Shown one piece after another: positions 1 through 6,512 of a DNA stretch of 6,512 nucleotides (position 1 is the stretch's first letter; each line of letters begins with the position of its first letter). Where the stretch lies: NCBI GenBank assembly GCA_026398835.1, contig JAPLSD010000590.1:1-6512 (forward strand), written 5' to 3'. The position numbers and the translations under genes were made by a program. The notes below the pieces were generated by a model that was given only the letters and a program-made list of their open reading frames with translations, was not told the DNA's origin and did not search any database. This DNA comes from Pseudomonas sp. Lineage in GTDB: Bacteria > Pseudomonadota > Gammaproteobacteria > Pseudomonadales > Pseudomonadaceae.

Positions 1-1
1 C

Positions 2-907
2 ATTAACCAGGTCGCTCGCGATGCAATGATCGAAGCCATGATTGCCAGCCGCACAGCGGTCAAGCGTCCAAGTATGGGGTTCAATATGCCGAAGAAACAC
101 GTATTGGCGATATCCGCCGTCGTCGTGGTGGCGGTAGCAGCGGCCTGGTTGATGCCGGGTCGCAGTAAAGCACCGACCACCGGCGCTCCTGCCAACGAGC
201 AGGCGCAATTGCCATTGGGGCAAACGCCCAAACCGAACAGCGGCGGCGCCCCGGCAGTCGAGTTCGCCGGGAATACTCAACCCATGCCATTGCCGCTGGT
301 TGGGCAGTCGCAACCGGTCATGCGTGGGCCCTTGGCTGAAGCCGCTGGCGGCATCACCGAAGGCGACGACGGCGTGCCGGTCGAAGGTTCCAGCGCGAAG
401 CCGCCTACCGTGACCACCACAGCACCTCCAGCAGGCCTCCCGGCGGGTCCTGCGCCAACGCCTGCTGCACGCCCAGCGCCTGCTCCGACGCAGGTCGCTA
501 CCGCCAAGCCAGCGCCTGCGGCCAAGCCCGCACCAGCTCCAGTGGCCAAGCCGGTACCGGTCGCCAAGCCTGTTGAGAAACCGGTCGAGAAGCCGGTCAC
601 CGTCGCCAAAGCCGCTACCGGTGGTAGCTGGTACGCCGGACAAGCGCCGGGCAACTACGTGGTGCAAATCCTCGGCACCAGCTCCGAAGCGACTGCGCAA
701 AACTTCGTCAAAGAGCAGGGCGGTGAGTACCGTTATTTCAAGAAAAACCTGCAAGGCAAGCCGCTGTATGTGATCACTTACGGTAACTTTGCCAACCGCG
801 ACGCCGCCGTCGCCGCTATCAAGGTCTTGCCAGAGAAGGTTCAGGCTGGTAAACCTTGGCCTCGCACTGTCGCCAGCGTCCAACAGGAACTGGCAACAAC
901 TCGCTGA
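2..907 (+). CDS. DamX/ExeA-like SPOR-domain membrane protein, C-terminal part (5' end outside window)
   Basis: The reading frame is open from the first bases (frame starting at 2) to TGA at 905-907, giving 301 residues. The first Met, at 26, is internal and not a real start: the upstream residues 'INQVARDAMIEAMIASR' resemble the last helix of ExeA/MshM-type AAA ATPases. Next come a basic stretch (MPKK), one hydrophobic transmembrane helix (residues about 34-51, nt 101-154), an Ala/Pro/Lys/Val-rich linker (about 52-205) and a C-terminal SPOR domain (about 218-293, from 'NYVVQILGTSSE' to 'VASVQ'). SPOR domains are known to bind denuded glycan strands of septal peptidoglycan, so the linker and SPOR domain should lie in the periplasm and the ATPase part in the cytoplasm. 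The family recalls E. coli DamX, a division-associated protein; in Pseudomonas the related gene sits between aroB and gltB. The SPOR call is strong. The ATPase half is inferred from only a few residues and from synteny. A septal role is inferred from the family. Confidence 0.88.
   Translation: MNQVARDAMIEAMIASRTAVKRPSMGFNMPKKHVLAISAVVVVAVAAAWLMPGRSKAPTTGAPANEQAQLPLGQTPKPNSGGAPAVEFAGNTQPMPLPLVGQSQPVMRGPLAEAAGGITEGDDGVPVEGSSAKPPTVTTTAPPAGLPAGPAPTPAARPAPAPTQVATAKPAPAAKPAPAPVAKPVPVAKPVEKPVEKPVTVAKAATGGSWYAGQAPGNYVVQILGTSSEATAQNFVKEQGGEYRYFKKNLQGKPLYVITYGNFANRDAAVAAIKVLPEKVQAGKPWPRTVASVQQELATTR
499..615 (+). repeat. Low-complexity GCCAAGCC-rich stretch coding the Ala/Lys/Pro linker
   Basis: The octamer GCCAAGCC recurs at 503, 521, 545 and 563, with a variant (GCCAAAGCC) at 605. 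It encodes irregular 'AKP', 'VAKPV' and 'EKPV' repeats in the periplasmic linker of the SPOR protein. Copy spacing varies (18, 24 and 18 bp) and the units are degenerate, so this is a flexible linker and not a clean tandem array. Such Pro/Lys/Ala linkers are typical between the membrane anchor and the SPOR domain. Replication slippage could change its length between strains. Confidence 0.6.
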
Positions 908-913
908 AGATTC

Positions 914-934
914 GGCGGCCTTACCCAGGCCGCC
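914..934 (+). terminator. Probable intrinsic terminator of the SPOR-protein gene
   Basis: A perfect inverted repeat, GGCGGCCT / AGGCCGCC, with loop TACCC forms an 8-bp, almost all-GC stem starting 6 bases after the SPOR gene stop codon. The position is what a transcript-ending hairpin should have. The weakness is the tail: the bases after the stem are TCTCCCGG, not a run of T. A short T run (953-956) is too far away to count. Termination may therefore be partial or assisted, or the hairpin may mainly protect the 3' end of the mRNA. Confidence 0.6.
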
Positions 935-1029
935 TCTCCCGGCACCTCAAAATTTTCCGCAGGCGCATGCTGCTTCCAAAGCCGCGTGCCTTGTGGTGTC
1001 TGCGTCACAGTAGTCTTTGAGTCGTTGCG

Positions 1030-1052
1030 GTCAAAATTAAAAAAGTTTTGAC
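1030..1052. promoter_or_regulatory. Inverted repeat GTCAAAA-N9-TTTTGAC, possible operator
   Basis: Perfect 7-bp arms lie at 1030-1036 and 1046-1052, around the A-rich centre TTAAAAAAG. The right arm supplies most of a TTGACT hexamer (1048-1053), which has a weak TAAACC -10 candidate 17 bp downstream (1071-1076), so a protein bound here could block or activate a minor upstream promoter. A further GTCAAA half-site lies at 1113-1118 next to the main promoter. I do not recognise the regulator. The symmetry is seen directly; operator function is inferred. Confidence 0.4.
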
Positions 1053-1079
1053 TAGCACAGCATATCCCTTTAAACCTTT

Positions 1080-1124
1080 CACAAATGCGACATAGATTTG
1101 CGACATTTCGTCGTCAAATTTGTG
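1080..1124. promoter_or_regulatory. Cluster of direct and inverted repeats just upstream of the gltB promoter
   Basis: The direct repeat TGCGACAT occurs at 1086-1093 and 1099-1106, 13 bp apart. The whole block is bounded by CACAAAT (1080-1086) and its reverse complement ATTTGTG (1118-1124). Inside, TTTGCGAC (1097-1104) is mirrored, with one extra base, by GTCGTCAAA (1110-1118). A perfect CAAATTTG palindrome sits at 1115-1122, overlapping the -35 hexamer. Repeats at about -70 to -30 relative to the predicted transcription start are where activators or repressors of sigma70 promoters commonly bind. The regulator is not identifiable from the sequence. Confidence 0.45.
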
Positions 1125-1148
1125 AGCCTCTGTGTCGGTGTGTACAAT
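1120..1148 (+). promoter_or_regulatory. Predicted sigma70-type promoter of gltBD
   Basis: The -35 hexamer TTGTGA (1120-1125, 4 of 6 consensus) and the -10 hexamer TACAAT (1143-1148, 5 of 6) are separated by the ideal 17 bp. Transcription would start near 1155 and give a leader of about 100 nt before the gltB start codon. It is the best-matching hexamer pair I found in the intergenic region, and it lies directly downstream of the repeat cluster. I see no convincing sigma54 (-24/-12) element, although this is a nitrogen-assimilation operon. Confidence 0.55.
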
Positions 1149-1156
1149 GACCTCCC

Positions 1157-1172
1157 TTTTGCCCCCGCAAAG
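1157..1172 (+). other. Small hairpin at the predicted 5' end of the gltBD leader
   Basis: TTTTGC (1157-1162) pairs with GCAAAG (1167-1172) around a CCCC loop, giving five Watson-Crick pairs and one G-U pair. If transcription starts near 1155, this stem lies at the very 5' end of the mRNA, where a hairpin can slow 5'-dependent decay. It is short and could be chance. Confidence 0.3.
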
Positions 1173-1221
1173 CTGGCGTACGTTCGGCGTGGACGGTAAG
1201 TGGTTGAATTGAAAAGAAATT

Positions 1222-1238
1222 TGCCTCGGTAAGAGGCA
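1222..1238 (+). promoter_or_regulatory. Leader hairpin just upstream of the gltB ribosome binding site
   Basis: TGCCTC (1222-1227) and GAGGCA (1233-1238) form a perfect 6-bp stem with a GGTAA loop. It ends 4 nt before the Shine-Dalgarno sequence at 1243. A stem here could affect ribosome access or be a binding site for an RNA-binding protein; its loop (GGTAA) is not the GGA typical of RsmA/CsrA sites. No riboswitch fold is recognisable. Confidence 0.35.
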
Positions 1239-1242
1239 GCCT

Positions 1243-1248
1243 GGTGAG
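1243..1248 (+). promoter_or_regulatory. Ribosome binding site of gltB (decides the start codon)
   Basis: GGTGAG lies 9 nt upstream of ATG 1258, a good distance. The alternative in-frame start, GTG at 1252, would be only 3 nt from it. An in-frame TGA at 1210-1212 excludes longer starts. ATG 1258 also gives the usual Pseudomonas GltB N-terminus, 'MKAGLY'. Confidence 0.7.
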
Positions 1249-1257
1249 AAAGTGTCT

Positions 1258-4200
1258 ATGAAAGCAGGTCTGTACCAACCAGATGAATTCAAGGATAACT
1301 GTGGTTTCGGCCTGATAGCCCATATGCAGGGCGAGCCCAGTCATACCCTTTTGCAAACGGCCATTGAGGCCCTGACCTGCATGACCCACCGCGGTGGGAT
1401 CAACGCCGACGGCAAGACCGGTGACGGTTGCGGTCTGCTGATTCAAAAGCCGGATGTGTTCCTGCGTGCCATTGCCATCCTGGCTGCCGGCCTGCAGCTC
1501 GTCGGCTGGCGCAAAGTGCCGATCGACACCAGCGTTCTCGGCCGCCTGGCCCTTGAGCGTCTGCCGCAGATCGAACAAGTGTTCGTCGGCGGTGAGGGCC
1601 TGAGCGATCAGGACATGGCGATCAAGCTGTTCAGCTCCCGTCGTCGCTCGTCCGTGGCCAACGCCGCCGATGTCGATCACTACATCTGCAGCTTTTCCCA
1701 CAAGACCATCATTTATAAAGGCCTGATGATGCCGGCGGATCTGACCGCCTTCTATCCAGACCTCAGTGACCAGCGCCTGCAAACCGCGATCTGCGTGTTC
1801 CACCAGCGCTTTTCCACCAACACCCTGCCGAAATGGCCGCTGGCTCAGCCGTTCCGCTTCCTCGCGCACAACGGCGAGATCAACACCATCACTGGCAACC
1901 GCAACTGGGCCGTGGCCCGTCGCACCAAGTTCGCCAATGATTTGATGCCCGATCTGGAAGAGCTCGGCCCGCTGGTCAACCGCGTGGGTTCCGACTCCTC
2001 CAGCATGGACAACATGCTCGAGCTGATGGTCACCGGCGGAATCGACCTGTTCCGTGGCGTGCGGATGATCATTCCGCCTGCGTGGCAGAACGTCGAAACC
2101 ATGGACCCGGATCTGCGGGCGTTCTACGAATACAACTCGATGCACATGGAACCGTGGGACGGCCCGGCTGGCGTGGTCATGACCGACGGTCGTTACGCGG
2201 TCTGCCTGCTCGACCGTAACGGTCTGCGTCCGGCGCGTTGGGTCACCACCAAGAACGGTTTCATCACCCTGGCTTCGGAAATCGGCGTCTGGAACTACCA
2301 GCCTGAAGACGTGATCGCCAAGGGCCGTGTAGGCCCGGGGCAAATCTTCGCGGTGGACACCGAGACCGGTCAGATCCTCGACACCGATGCCATCGATAAC
2401 CGCTTGAAGTCCCGTCATCCATACAAGCAATGGCTGCGCAAGAATGCCCTGCGCATCCAGGCGACCATGGAAGACAACGACCACGGTTCGGCTTTCTACG
2501 ATGTCGACCAGCTCAAGCAGTACATGAAAATGTACCAGGTCACTTTCGAAGAACGTGATCAGGTGCTGCGCCCGCTGGGTGAGCAAGGCTACGAAGCGGT
2601 CGGCTCCATGGGCGATGACACGCCGATGGCTGTGCTGTCCCAACGTGTACGCACGCCGTACGACTATTTCCGTCAGCAGTTCGCGCAGGTGACCAACCCG
2701 CCGATCGACCCGCTGCGCGAAGCCATCGTCATGTCGCTGGAGATCTGCCTCGGTGCCGAGCGCAACATCTTCCAGGAGTCGCCGGAACACGCCTCGCGCG
2801 TGATCCTCAGCTCGCCGGTCATTTCTCCGGCCAAATGGCGTTCGCTGATGAACCTCGATCGCCCGGGCTTCGAGCGTCAGATCATCGACCTCAACTACGA
2901 CGAGAGCATCGGACTCGAAGCTGCGGTGCGCAATATCGCCGACCAGGCCGAGGAAGCCGTGCGTTCCGGCCGTACCCAGGTCGTGTTGAGCGATCGCGAC
3001 ATCGCGCCGGGCAAACTGCCGGTGCACGCTTCGCTGGCCACCGGCGCGGTACACCACCGTTTGACCGAAAAAGGTCTGCGTTGCGACAGCAACATCCTGG
3101 TCGAGACCGCCACCGCGCGTGATCCGCATCATTTTGCCGTGCTGATCGGCTTCGGTGCTTCGGCGGTCTATCCGTTCCTGGCCTACGAAGTGCTGGGCGA
3201 CCTGATCCGTACCGGTGAAGTGCTGGGCGACCTCTATGAGGTGTTCAAGAACTACCGCAAAGGCATCACCAAAGGTCTGCTCAAGATCCTCTCGAAGATG
3301 GGCATCTCGACCATCACGTCGTATCGTGGTGCGCAGCTGTTCGAAGCCATCGGCCTGTCCGAAGAAATTTGCGAGTTGTGCTTCCGTGGTGTGCCGAGCC
3401 GCATCAAGGGTGCGCGTTTCGTCGACCTCGAAGCCGAGCAGAAAGCGTTGGCCTTTGAGGCCTGGAGCCCGCGCAAGCCGATCCAGCAGGGCGGTTTGCT
3501 GAAGTTCGTCCACGGTGGCGAATACCACGCCTACAACCCGGACGTGGTCAGCACCTTGCAGGCCGCTGTGCAGCAAGGCGACTACAGCAAATTCAAGGAA
3601 TACACCGCGCTGGTGGACAACCGTCCGATCTCGATGATCCGTGACATGTTCAAGGTGAAAACCCTTGAGCAGCCATTGGATATCAGCGAAATCGAACCAC
3701 TGGAATCAGTCCTTAAACGTTTCGACTCCGCGGGGATCTCCCTGGGCGCATTGTCGCCGGAAGCTCACGAAGCCCTGGCCGAAGCCATGAACCGCCTGGG
3801 TGCGCGTTCCAACTCCGGCGAAGGCGGCGAAGACCCTGCGCGTTACGGCACCATCAAAAGCTCGAAAATCAAGCAAGTGGCCACCGGCCGTTTCGGGGTG
3901 ACCCCGGAATACCTGGTCAACGCCGAAGTGCTGCAGATCAAGGTCGCTCAGGGCGCCAAGCCCGGCGAAGGTGGTCAGCTGCCTGGCGGCAAGGTCAACG
4001 GCCTGATCGCCAAGCTGCGTTATGCGGTGCCTGGCGTCACCCTGATTTCGCCACCGCCGCACCACGACATCTATTCCATCGAAGACTTGTCGCAGCTGAT
4101 TTTTGACCTCAAACAAGTCAATCCGAAGGCGCTGGTGTCGGTGAAGCTGGTAGCAGAAGCGGGCGTTGGCACCATCGCTGCCGGTGTGGCCAAGGCCTAT

Positions 4201-5598
4201 GCGGACTTGATCACCATTTCCGGCTACGACGGCGGCACCGGCGCTTCGCCGCTGACCTCGATCAAATACGCCGGTGCGCCGTGGGAACTCGGCCTGGCCG
4301 AAACCCACCAGACCTTGCGCGGCAACGACCTGCGCGGCAAGGTGCGGGTGCAGACCGATGGCGGCCTGAAAACCGGCCTCGACGTGATCAAGGCCGCGAT
4401 TCTCGGCGCTGAAAGCTTCGGCTTTGGCACCGCGCCAATGATCGCATTGGGCTGCAAATACCTGCGTATCTGCCACCTGAACAACTGCGCCACTGGCGTA
4501 GCCACTCAGAACGACAAACTGCGCAAGGATCACTACATCGGTACCGTCGACATGGTGGTGAACTTCTTCACCTACGTCGCCGAAGAAACCCGTGAGTGGC
4601 TGGCCAAGCTGGGCGTGCGTTCCCTCGAAGAGCTGATCGGGCGTACCGATCTGCTGGAAATCCTTGAGGGCCAAACCGCCAAGCAGAACTATCTGGACCT
4701 GACCCCGTTGCTGGGCAGCGATCACATCCCGGCAGACAAACCACAGTTCTGTCAGGTTGAGCGTAACCCACCGTTCGATAAAGGCCTGTTGGCCGAGCAA
4801 ATGGTCGAGATGGCCACCTCGGCGATCAACGACCTGAGCGGCGCCGACTTCTCGCTGGATATCTGCAACTGCGACCGTTCCATCGGCGCGCGGATCTCCG
4901 GTGAAATTGCACGGGCTCACGGCAACCAGGGCATGGCCAAGGCACCAATCACCTTCCGCTTCAAAGGCACTGCTGGTCAGAGCTTCGGTGTGTGGAACGC
5001 CGGCGGTCTGAACATGTACCTGGAAGGCGACGCCAACGACTACGTCGGCAAAGGCATGACGGGCGGCAAGCTGGTCATCGTTCCGCCAATTGGTAGCGCC
5101 TACAAGACTCAGGACAGCGCCATTATCGGCAACACCTGCCTGTACGGCGCCACTGGCGGTAAGCTGTTCGCTGCCGGTACTGCGGGCGAGCGTTTCGCGG
5201 TGCGTAACTCCGGTGCTCACACCGTGGTCGAAGGCACTGGCGATCACTGCTGCGAGTACATGACCGGCGGTTTCGTCTGCGTACTGGGCAAGACCGGTTA
5301 CAACTTTGGCTCGGGCATGACCGGCGGTTTCGCCTACGTGCTGGACCAGGACAACACCTTCGTTGACCGGGTCAACCACGAACTGGTGGAAATCCAGCGG
5401 ATCAGCGGCGAAGCGATGGAAGCCTATCGCAGCCACCTGCAACGTGTGCTGAACGAATACGTCGAGGAAACCAATAGCGAGTGGGGTCGTAACCTCGCCG
5501 AAAACCTCGATGACTATCTGCGTCGGTTCTGGTTGGTCAAGCCTAAGGCTGCCAGCTTGAAATCGTTGCTTTCCAGCACCCGTGCCAACCCGCAGTGA
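1258..5598 (+). CDS. gltB: Glutamate synthase [NADPH] large (alpha) subunit, with an apparent internal deletion of about 36 residues
   Basis: GltB takes glutamine and 2-oxoglutarate and, with electrons from GltD, makes two glutamates in the cytoplasm. The protein has 1446 residues from ATG 1258. A 14-residue propeptide precedes Cys15, the expected N-terminal nucleophile ('DNCGFG'). The class-II glutaminase domain (about 15-400) keeps the 'HRGG' motif, 'FHQRFSTNT' (182-190) and the oxyanion 'HNGEIN' (204-209). A central domain follows (about 430-720), with 'RDPHHFA' at 621. The FMN synthase domain (about 790-1160) has '[13 protein letters not shown]' (from 828), 'GEGGEDP', '[10 protein letters not shown]' and '[10 protein letters not shown]', plus the 3Fe-4S cysteines C1066, C1072 and C1077 (CX5CX4C). 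The GXGXG beta-helix domain (about 1222-1380) is complete. The oddity lies at residues 73/74: the family segment between 'KPD.FLR' and '[11 protein letters not shown]' is missing, in frame. I recall Pseudomonas GltB as about 1482 residues, which fits a loss of about 36. The rest looks intact, so whether the enzyme is active is uncertain. Confidence 0.96.
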   Translation: MKAGLYQPDEFKDNCGFGLIAHMQGEPSHTLLQTAIEALTCMTHRGGINADGKTGDGCGLLIQKPDVFLRAIAILAAGLQLVGWRKVPIDTSVLGRLALERLPQIEQVFVGGEGLSDQDMAIKLFSSRRRSSVANAADVDHYICSFSHKTIIYKGLMMPADLTAFYPDLSDQRLQTAICVFHQRFSTNTLPKWPLAQPFRFLAHNGEINTITGNRNWAVARRTKFANDLMPDLEELGPLVNRVGSDSSSMDNMLELMVTGGIDLFRGVRMIIPPAWQNVETMDPDLRAFYEYNSMHMEPWDGPAGVVMTDGRYAVCLLDRNGLRPARWVTTKNGFITLASEIGVWNYQPEDVIAKGRVGPGQIFAVDTETGQILDTDAIDNRLKSRHPYKQWLRKNALRIQATMEDNDHGSAFYDVDQLKQYMKMYQVTFEERDQVLRPLGEQGYEAVGSMGDDTPMAVLSQRVRTPYDYFRQQFAQVTNPPIDPLREAIVMSLEICLGAERNIFQESPEHASRVILSSPVISPAKWRSLMNLDRPGFERQIIDLNYDESIGLEAAVRNIADQAEEAVRSGRTQVVLSDRDIAPGKLPVHASLATGAVHHRLTEKGLRCDSNILVETATARDPHHFAVLIGFGASAVYPFLAYEVLGDLIRTGEVLGDLYEVFKNYRKGITKGLLKILSKMGISTITSYRGAQLFEAIGLSEEICELCFRGVPSRIKGARFVDLEAEQKALAFEAWSPRKPIQQGGLLKFVHGGEYHAYNPDVVSTLQAAVQQGDYSKFKEYTALVDNRPISMIRDMFKVKTLEQPLDISEIEPLESVLKRFDSAGISLGALSPEAHEALAEAMNRLGARSNSGEGGEDPARYGTIKSSKIKQVATGRFGVTPEYLVNAEVLQIKVAQGAKPGEGGQLPGGKVNGLIAKLRYAVPGVTLISPPPHHDIYSIEDLSQLIFDLKQVNPKALVSVKLVAEAGVGTIAAGVAKAYADLITISGYDGGTGASPLTSIKYAGAPWELGLAETHQTLRGNDLRGKVRVQTDGGLKTGLDVIKAAILGAESFGFGTAPMIALGCKYLRICHLNNCATGVATQNDKLRKDHYIGTVDMVVNFFTYVAEETREWLAKLGVRSLEELIGRTDLLEILEGQTAKQNYLDLTPLLGSDHIPADKPQFCQVERNPPFDKGLLAEQMVEMATSAINDLSGADFSLDICNCDRSIGARISGEIARAHGNQGMAKAPITFRFKGTAGQSFGVWNAGGLNMYLEGDANDYVGKGMTGGKLVIVPPIGSAYKTQDSAIIGNTCLYGATGGKLFAAGTAGERFAVRNSGAHTVVEGTGDHCCEYMTGGFVCVLGKTGYNFGSGMTGGFAYVLDQDNTFVDRVNHELVEIQRISGEAMEAYRSHLQRVLNEYVEETNSEWGRNLAENLDDYLRRFWLVKPKAASLKSLLSSTRANPQ
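1474..1479 (+). other. gltB: Apparent deletion junction inside gltB
   Basis: The codons GCC (Ala73) and ATC (Ile74) join 'FLRAIA' directly to '[15 protein letters not shown]'. In E. coli and Pseudomonas GltB, as I remember them, about 35-36 residues lie between these two motifs, including a 'YAVGM.F' strand and an Ala/Arg/Glu-rich helix. The frame is kept exactly, so about 108 bp would be missing. A short GCCAT echo (1468-1472 and 1474-1478) lies at the junction. The lost sequence is not in the window, so whether the ends shared a repeat cannot be seen. Confidence 0.75.
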
Positions 5599-5618
5599 TA
5601 TGCGCCTGAAGAGTTTGA

Positions 5619-6512
<894 letters not shown>

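Noticed and set aside
26..28. ATG 26 as the start of the SPOR-domain gene
   Set aside because: The frame stays open to the window edge, the upstream residues look like ATPase-domain sequence, and no ribosome binding site precedes it at a suitable distance. The CDS is partial.
499..615. Repeated GCCAAGCC units as a CRISPR-like or satellite array
   Set aside because: The units are short, degenerate, irregularly spaced and in frame in a Pro/Ala/Lys linker, with no spacer structure.
935..1029. Possible small gene or RNA between the terminator hairpin and the AT-rich block
   Set aside because: Only short open frames without a ribosome binding site, and isolated short palindromes (AAAATTTT at 949-956, GCATGC at 965-970). 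I found nothing that supports a gene.
1174..1188. Possible sigma54 promoter (GG-N10-GC at 1175-1188)
   Set aside because: Only the invariant GG and GC dinucleotides and one C fit. The TT before the GC is missing, and an upstream NtrC-like GCAC/GTGC dyad was not seen.
1114..3576. 820-codon open frame on the minus strand opposite gltB
   Set aside because: It lies entirely opposite gltB and its own upstream leader. Its sequence matches no family I know and is what GC-rich third-position bias produces. gltB is unmistakable on the plus strand.
3706..5442. 578-codon open frame on the minus strand opposite the 3' half of gltB
   Set aside because: The same kind of shadow: His/Val/Gln-rich composition, no recognisable domain, and no ribosome binding site noted.

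Overview
The window is a piece of a Pseudomonas chromosome, most likely from the P. fluorescens group. Three things suggest this: GC-rich coding sequence, GltB and GltD proteins that read almost word for word like the Pseudomonas family, and the gene order (DamX/ExeA-like SPOR protein, then gltB, then gltD), which is the order I recall downstream of aroK-aroB in Pseudomonas. The assignment rests on recognition, not on a database search.

Layout, all on the + strand. Positions 2-907 hold the C-terminal part of a membrane-anchored SPOR-domain protein: the end of a probable ATPase module, one transmembrane helix, a long Ala/Pro/Lys linker and a SPOR domain. A GC-rich hairpin at 914-934 probably ends its transcript. 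The 350-base gap at 908-1257 is the gltB control region. I see nothing I can name at 935-1029. From 1030 to 1125 the DNA turns AT-rich and carries several inverted and direct repeats, next to a good sigma70-type promoter (TTGTGA, 17 bp, TACAAT at 1120-1148). A leader of about 100 nt with two small hairpins then runs to the gltB ribosome binding site. gltB fills 1258-5598. After a 32-bp gap with its own ribosome binding site, gltD starts at 5631 and runs off the window end after 294 codons.

GltB and GltD are the large and small subunits of NADPH-dependent glutamate synthase (GOGAT). This enzyme works with glutamine synthetase to assimilate ammonium: glutamine + 2-oxoglutarate + NADPH gives two glutamates. 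GltD passes electrons from NADPH through its FAD and Fe-S clusters to the FMN and 3Fe-4S cluster of GltB. GltB releases ammonia from glutamine in its N-terminal domain and channels it to the synthase site. The two genes look like one operon; the SPOR gene looks like a separate transcription unit concerned with the cell envelope and division.

The most notable observation is that GltB appears to lack about 36 residues in its N-terminal glutaminase domain. The family segment between the 'KPD.FLR' motif and the 'GL.(L/V)VGWR.VP' motif is missing, in frame, at about 1476/1477. That segment normally includes a conserved 'YAVGM.F' beta strand. The frame stays open and every other landmark of the enzyme is present. 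I see no mobile element, CRISPR array, RNA gene or new multi-gene system in this window.
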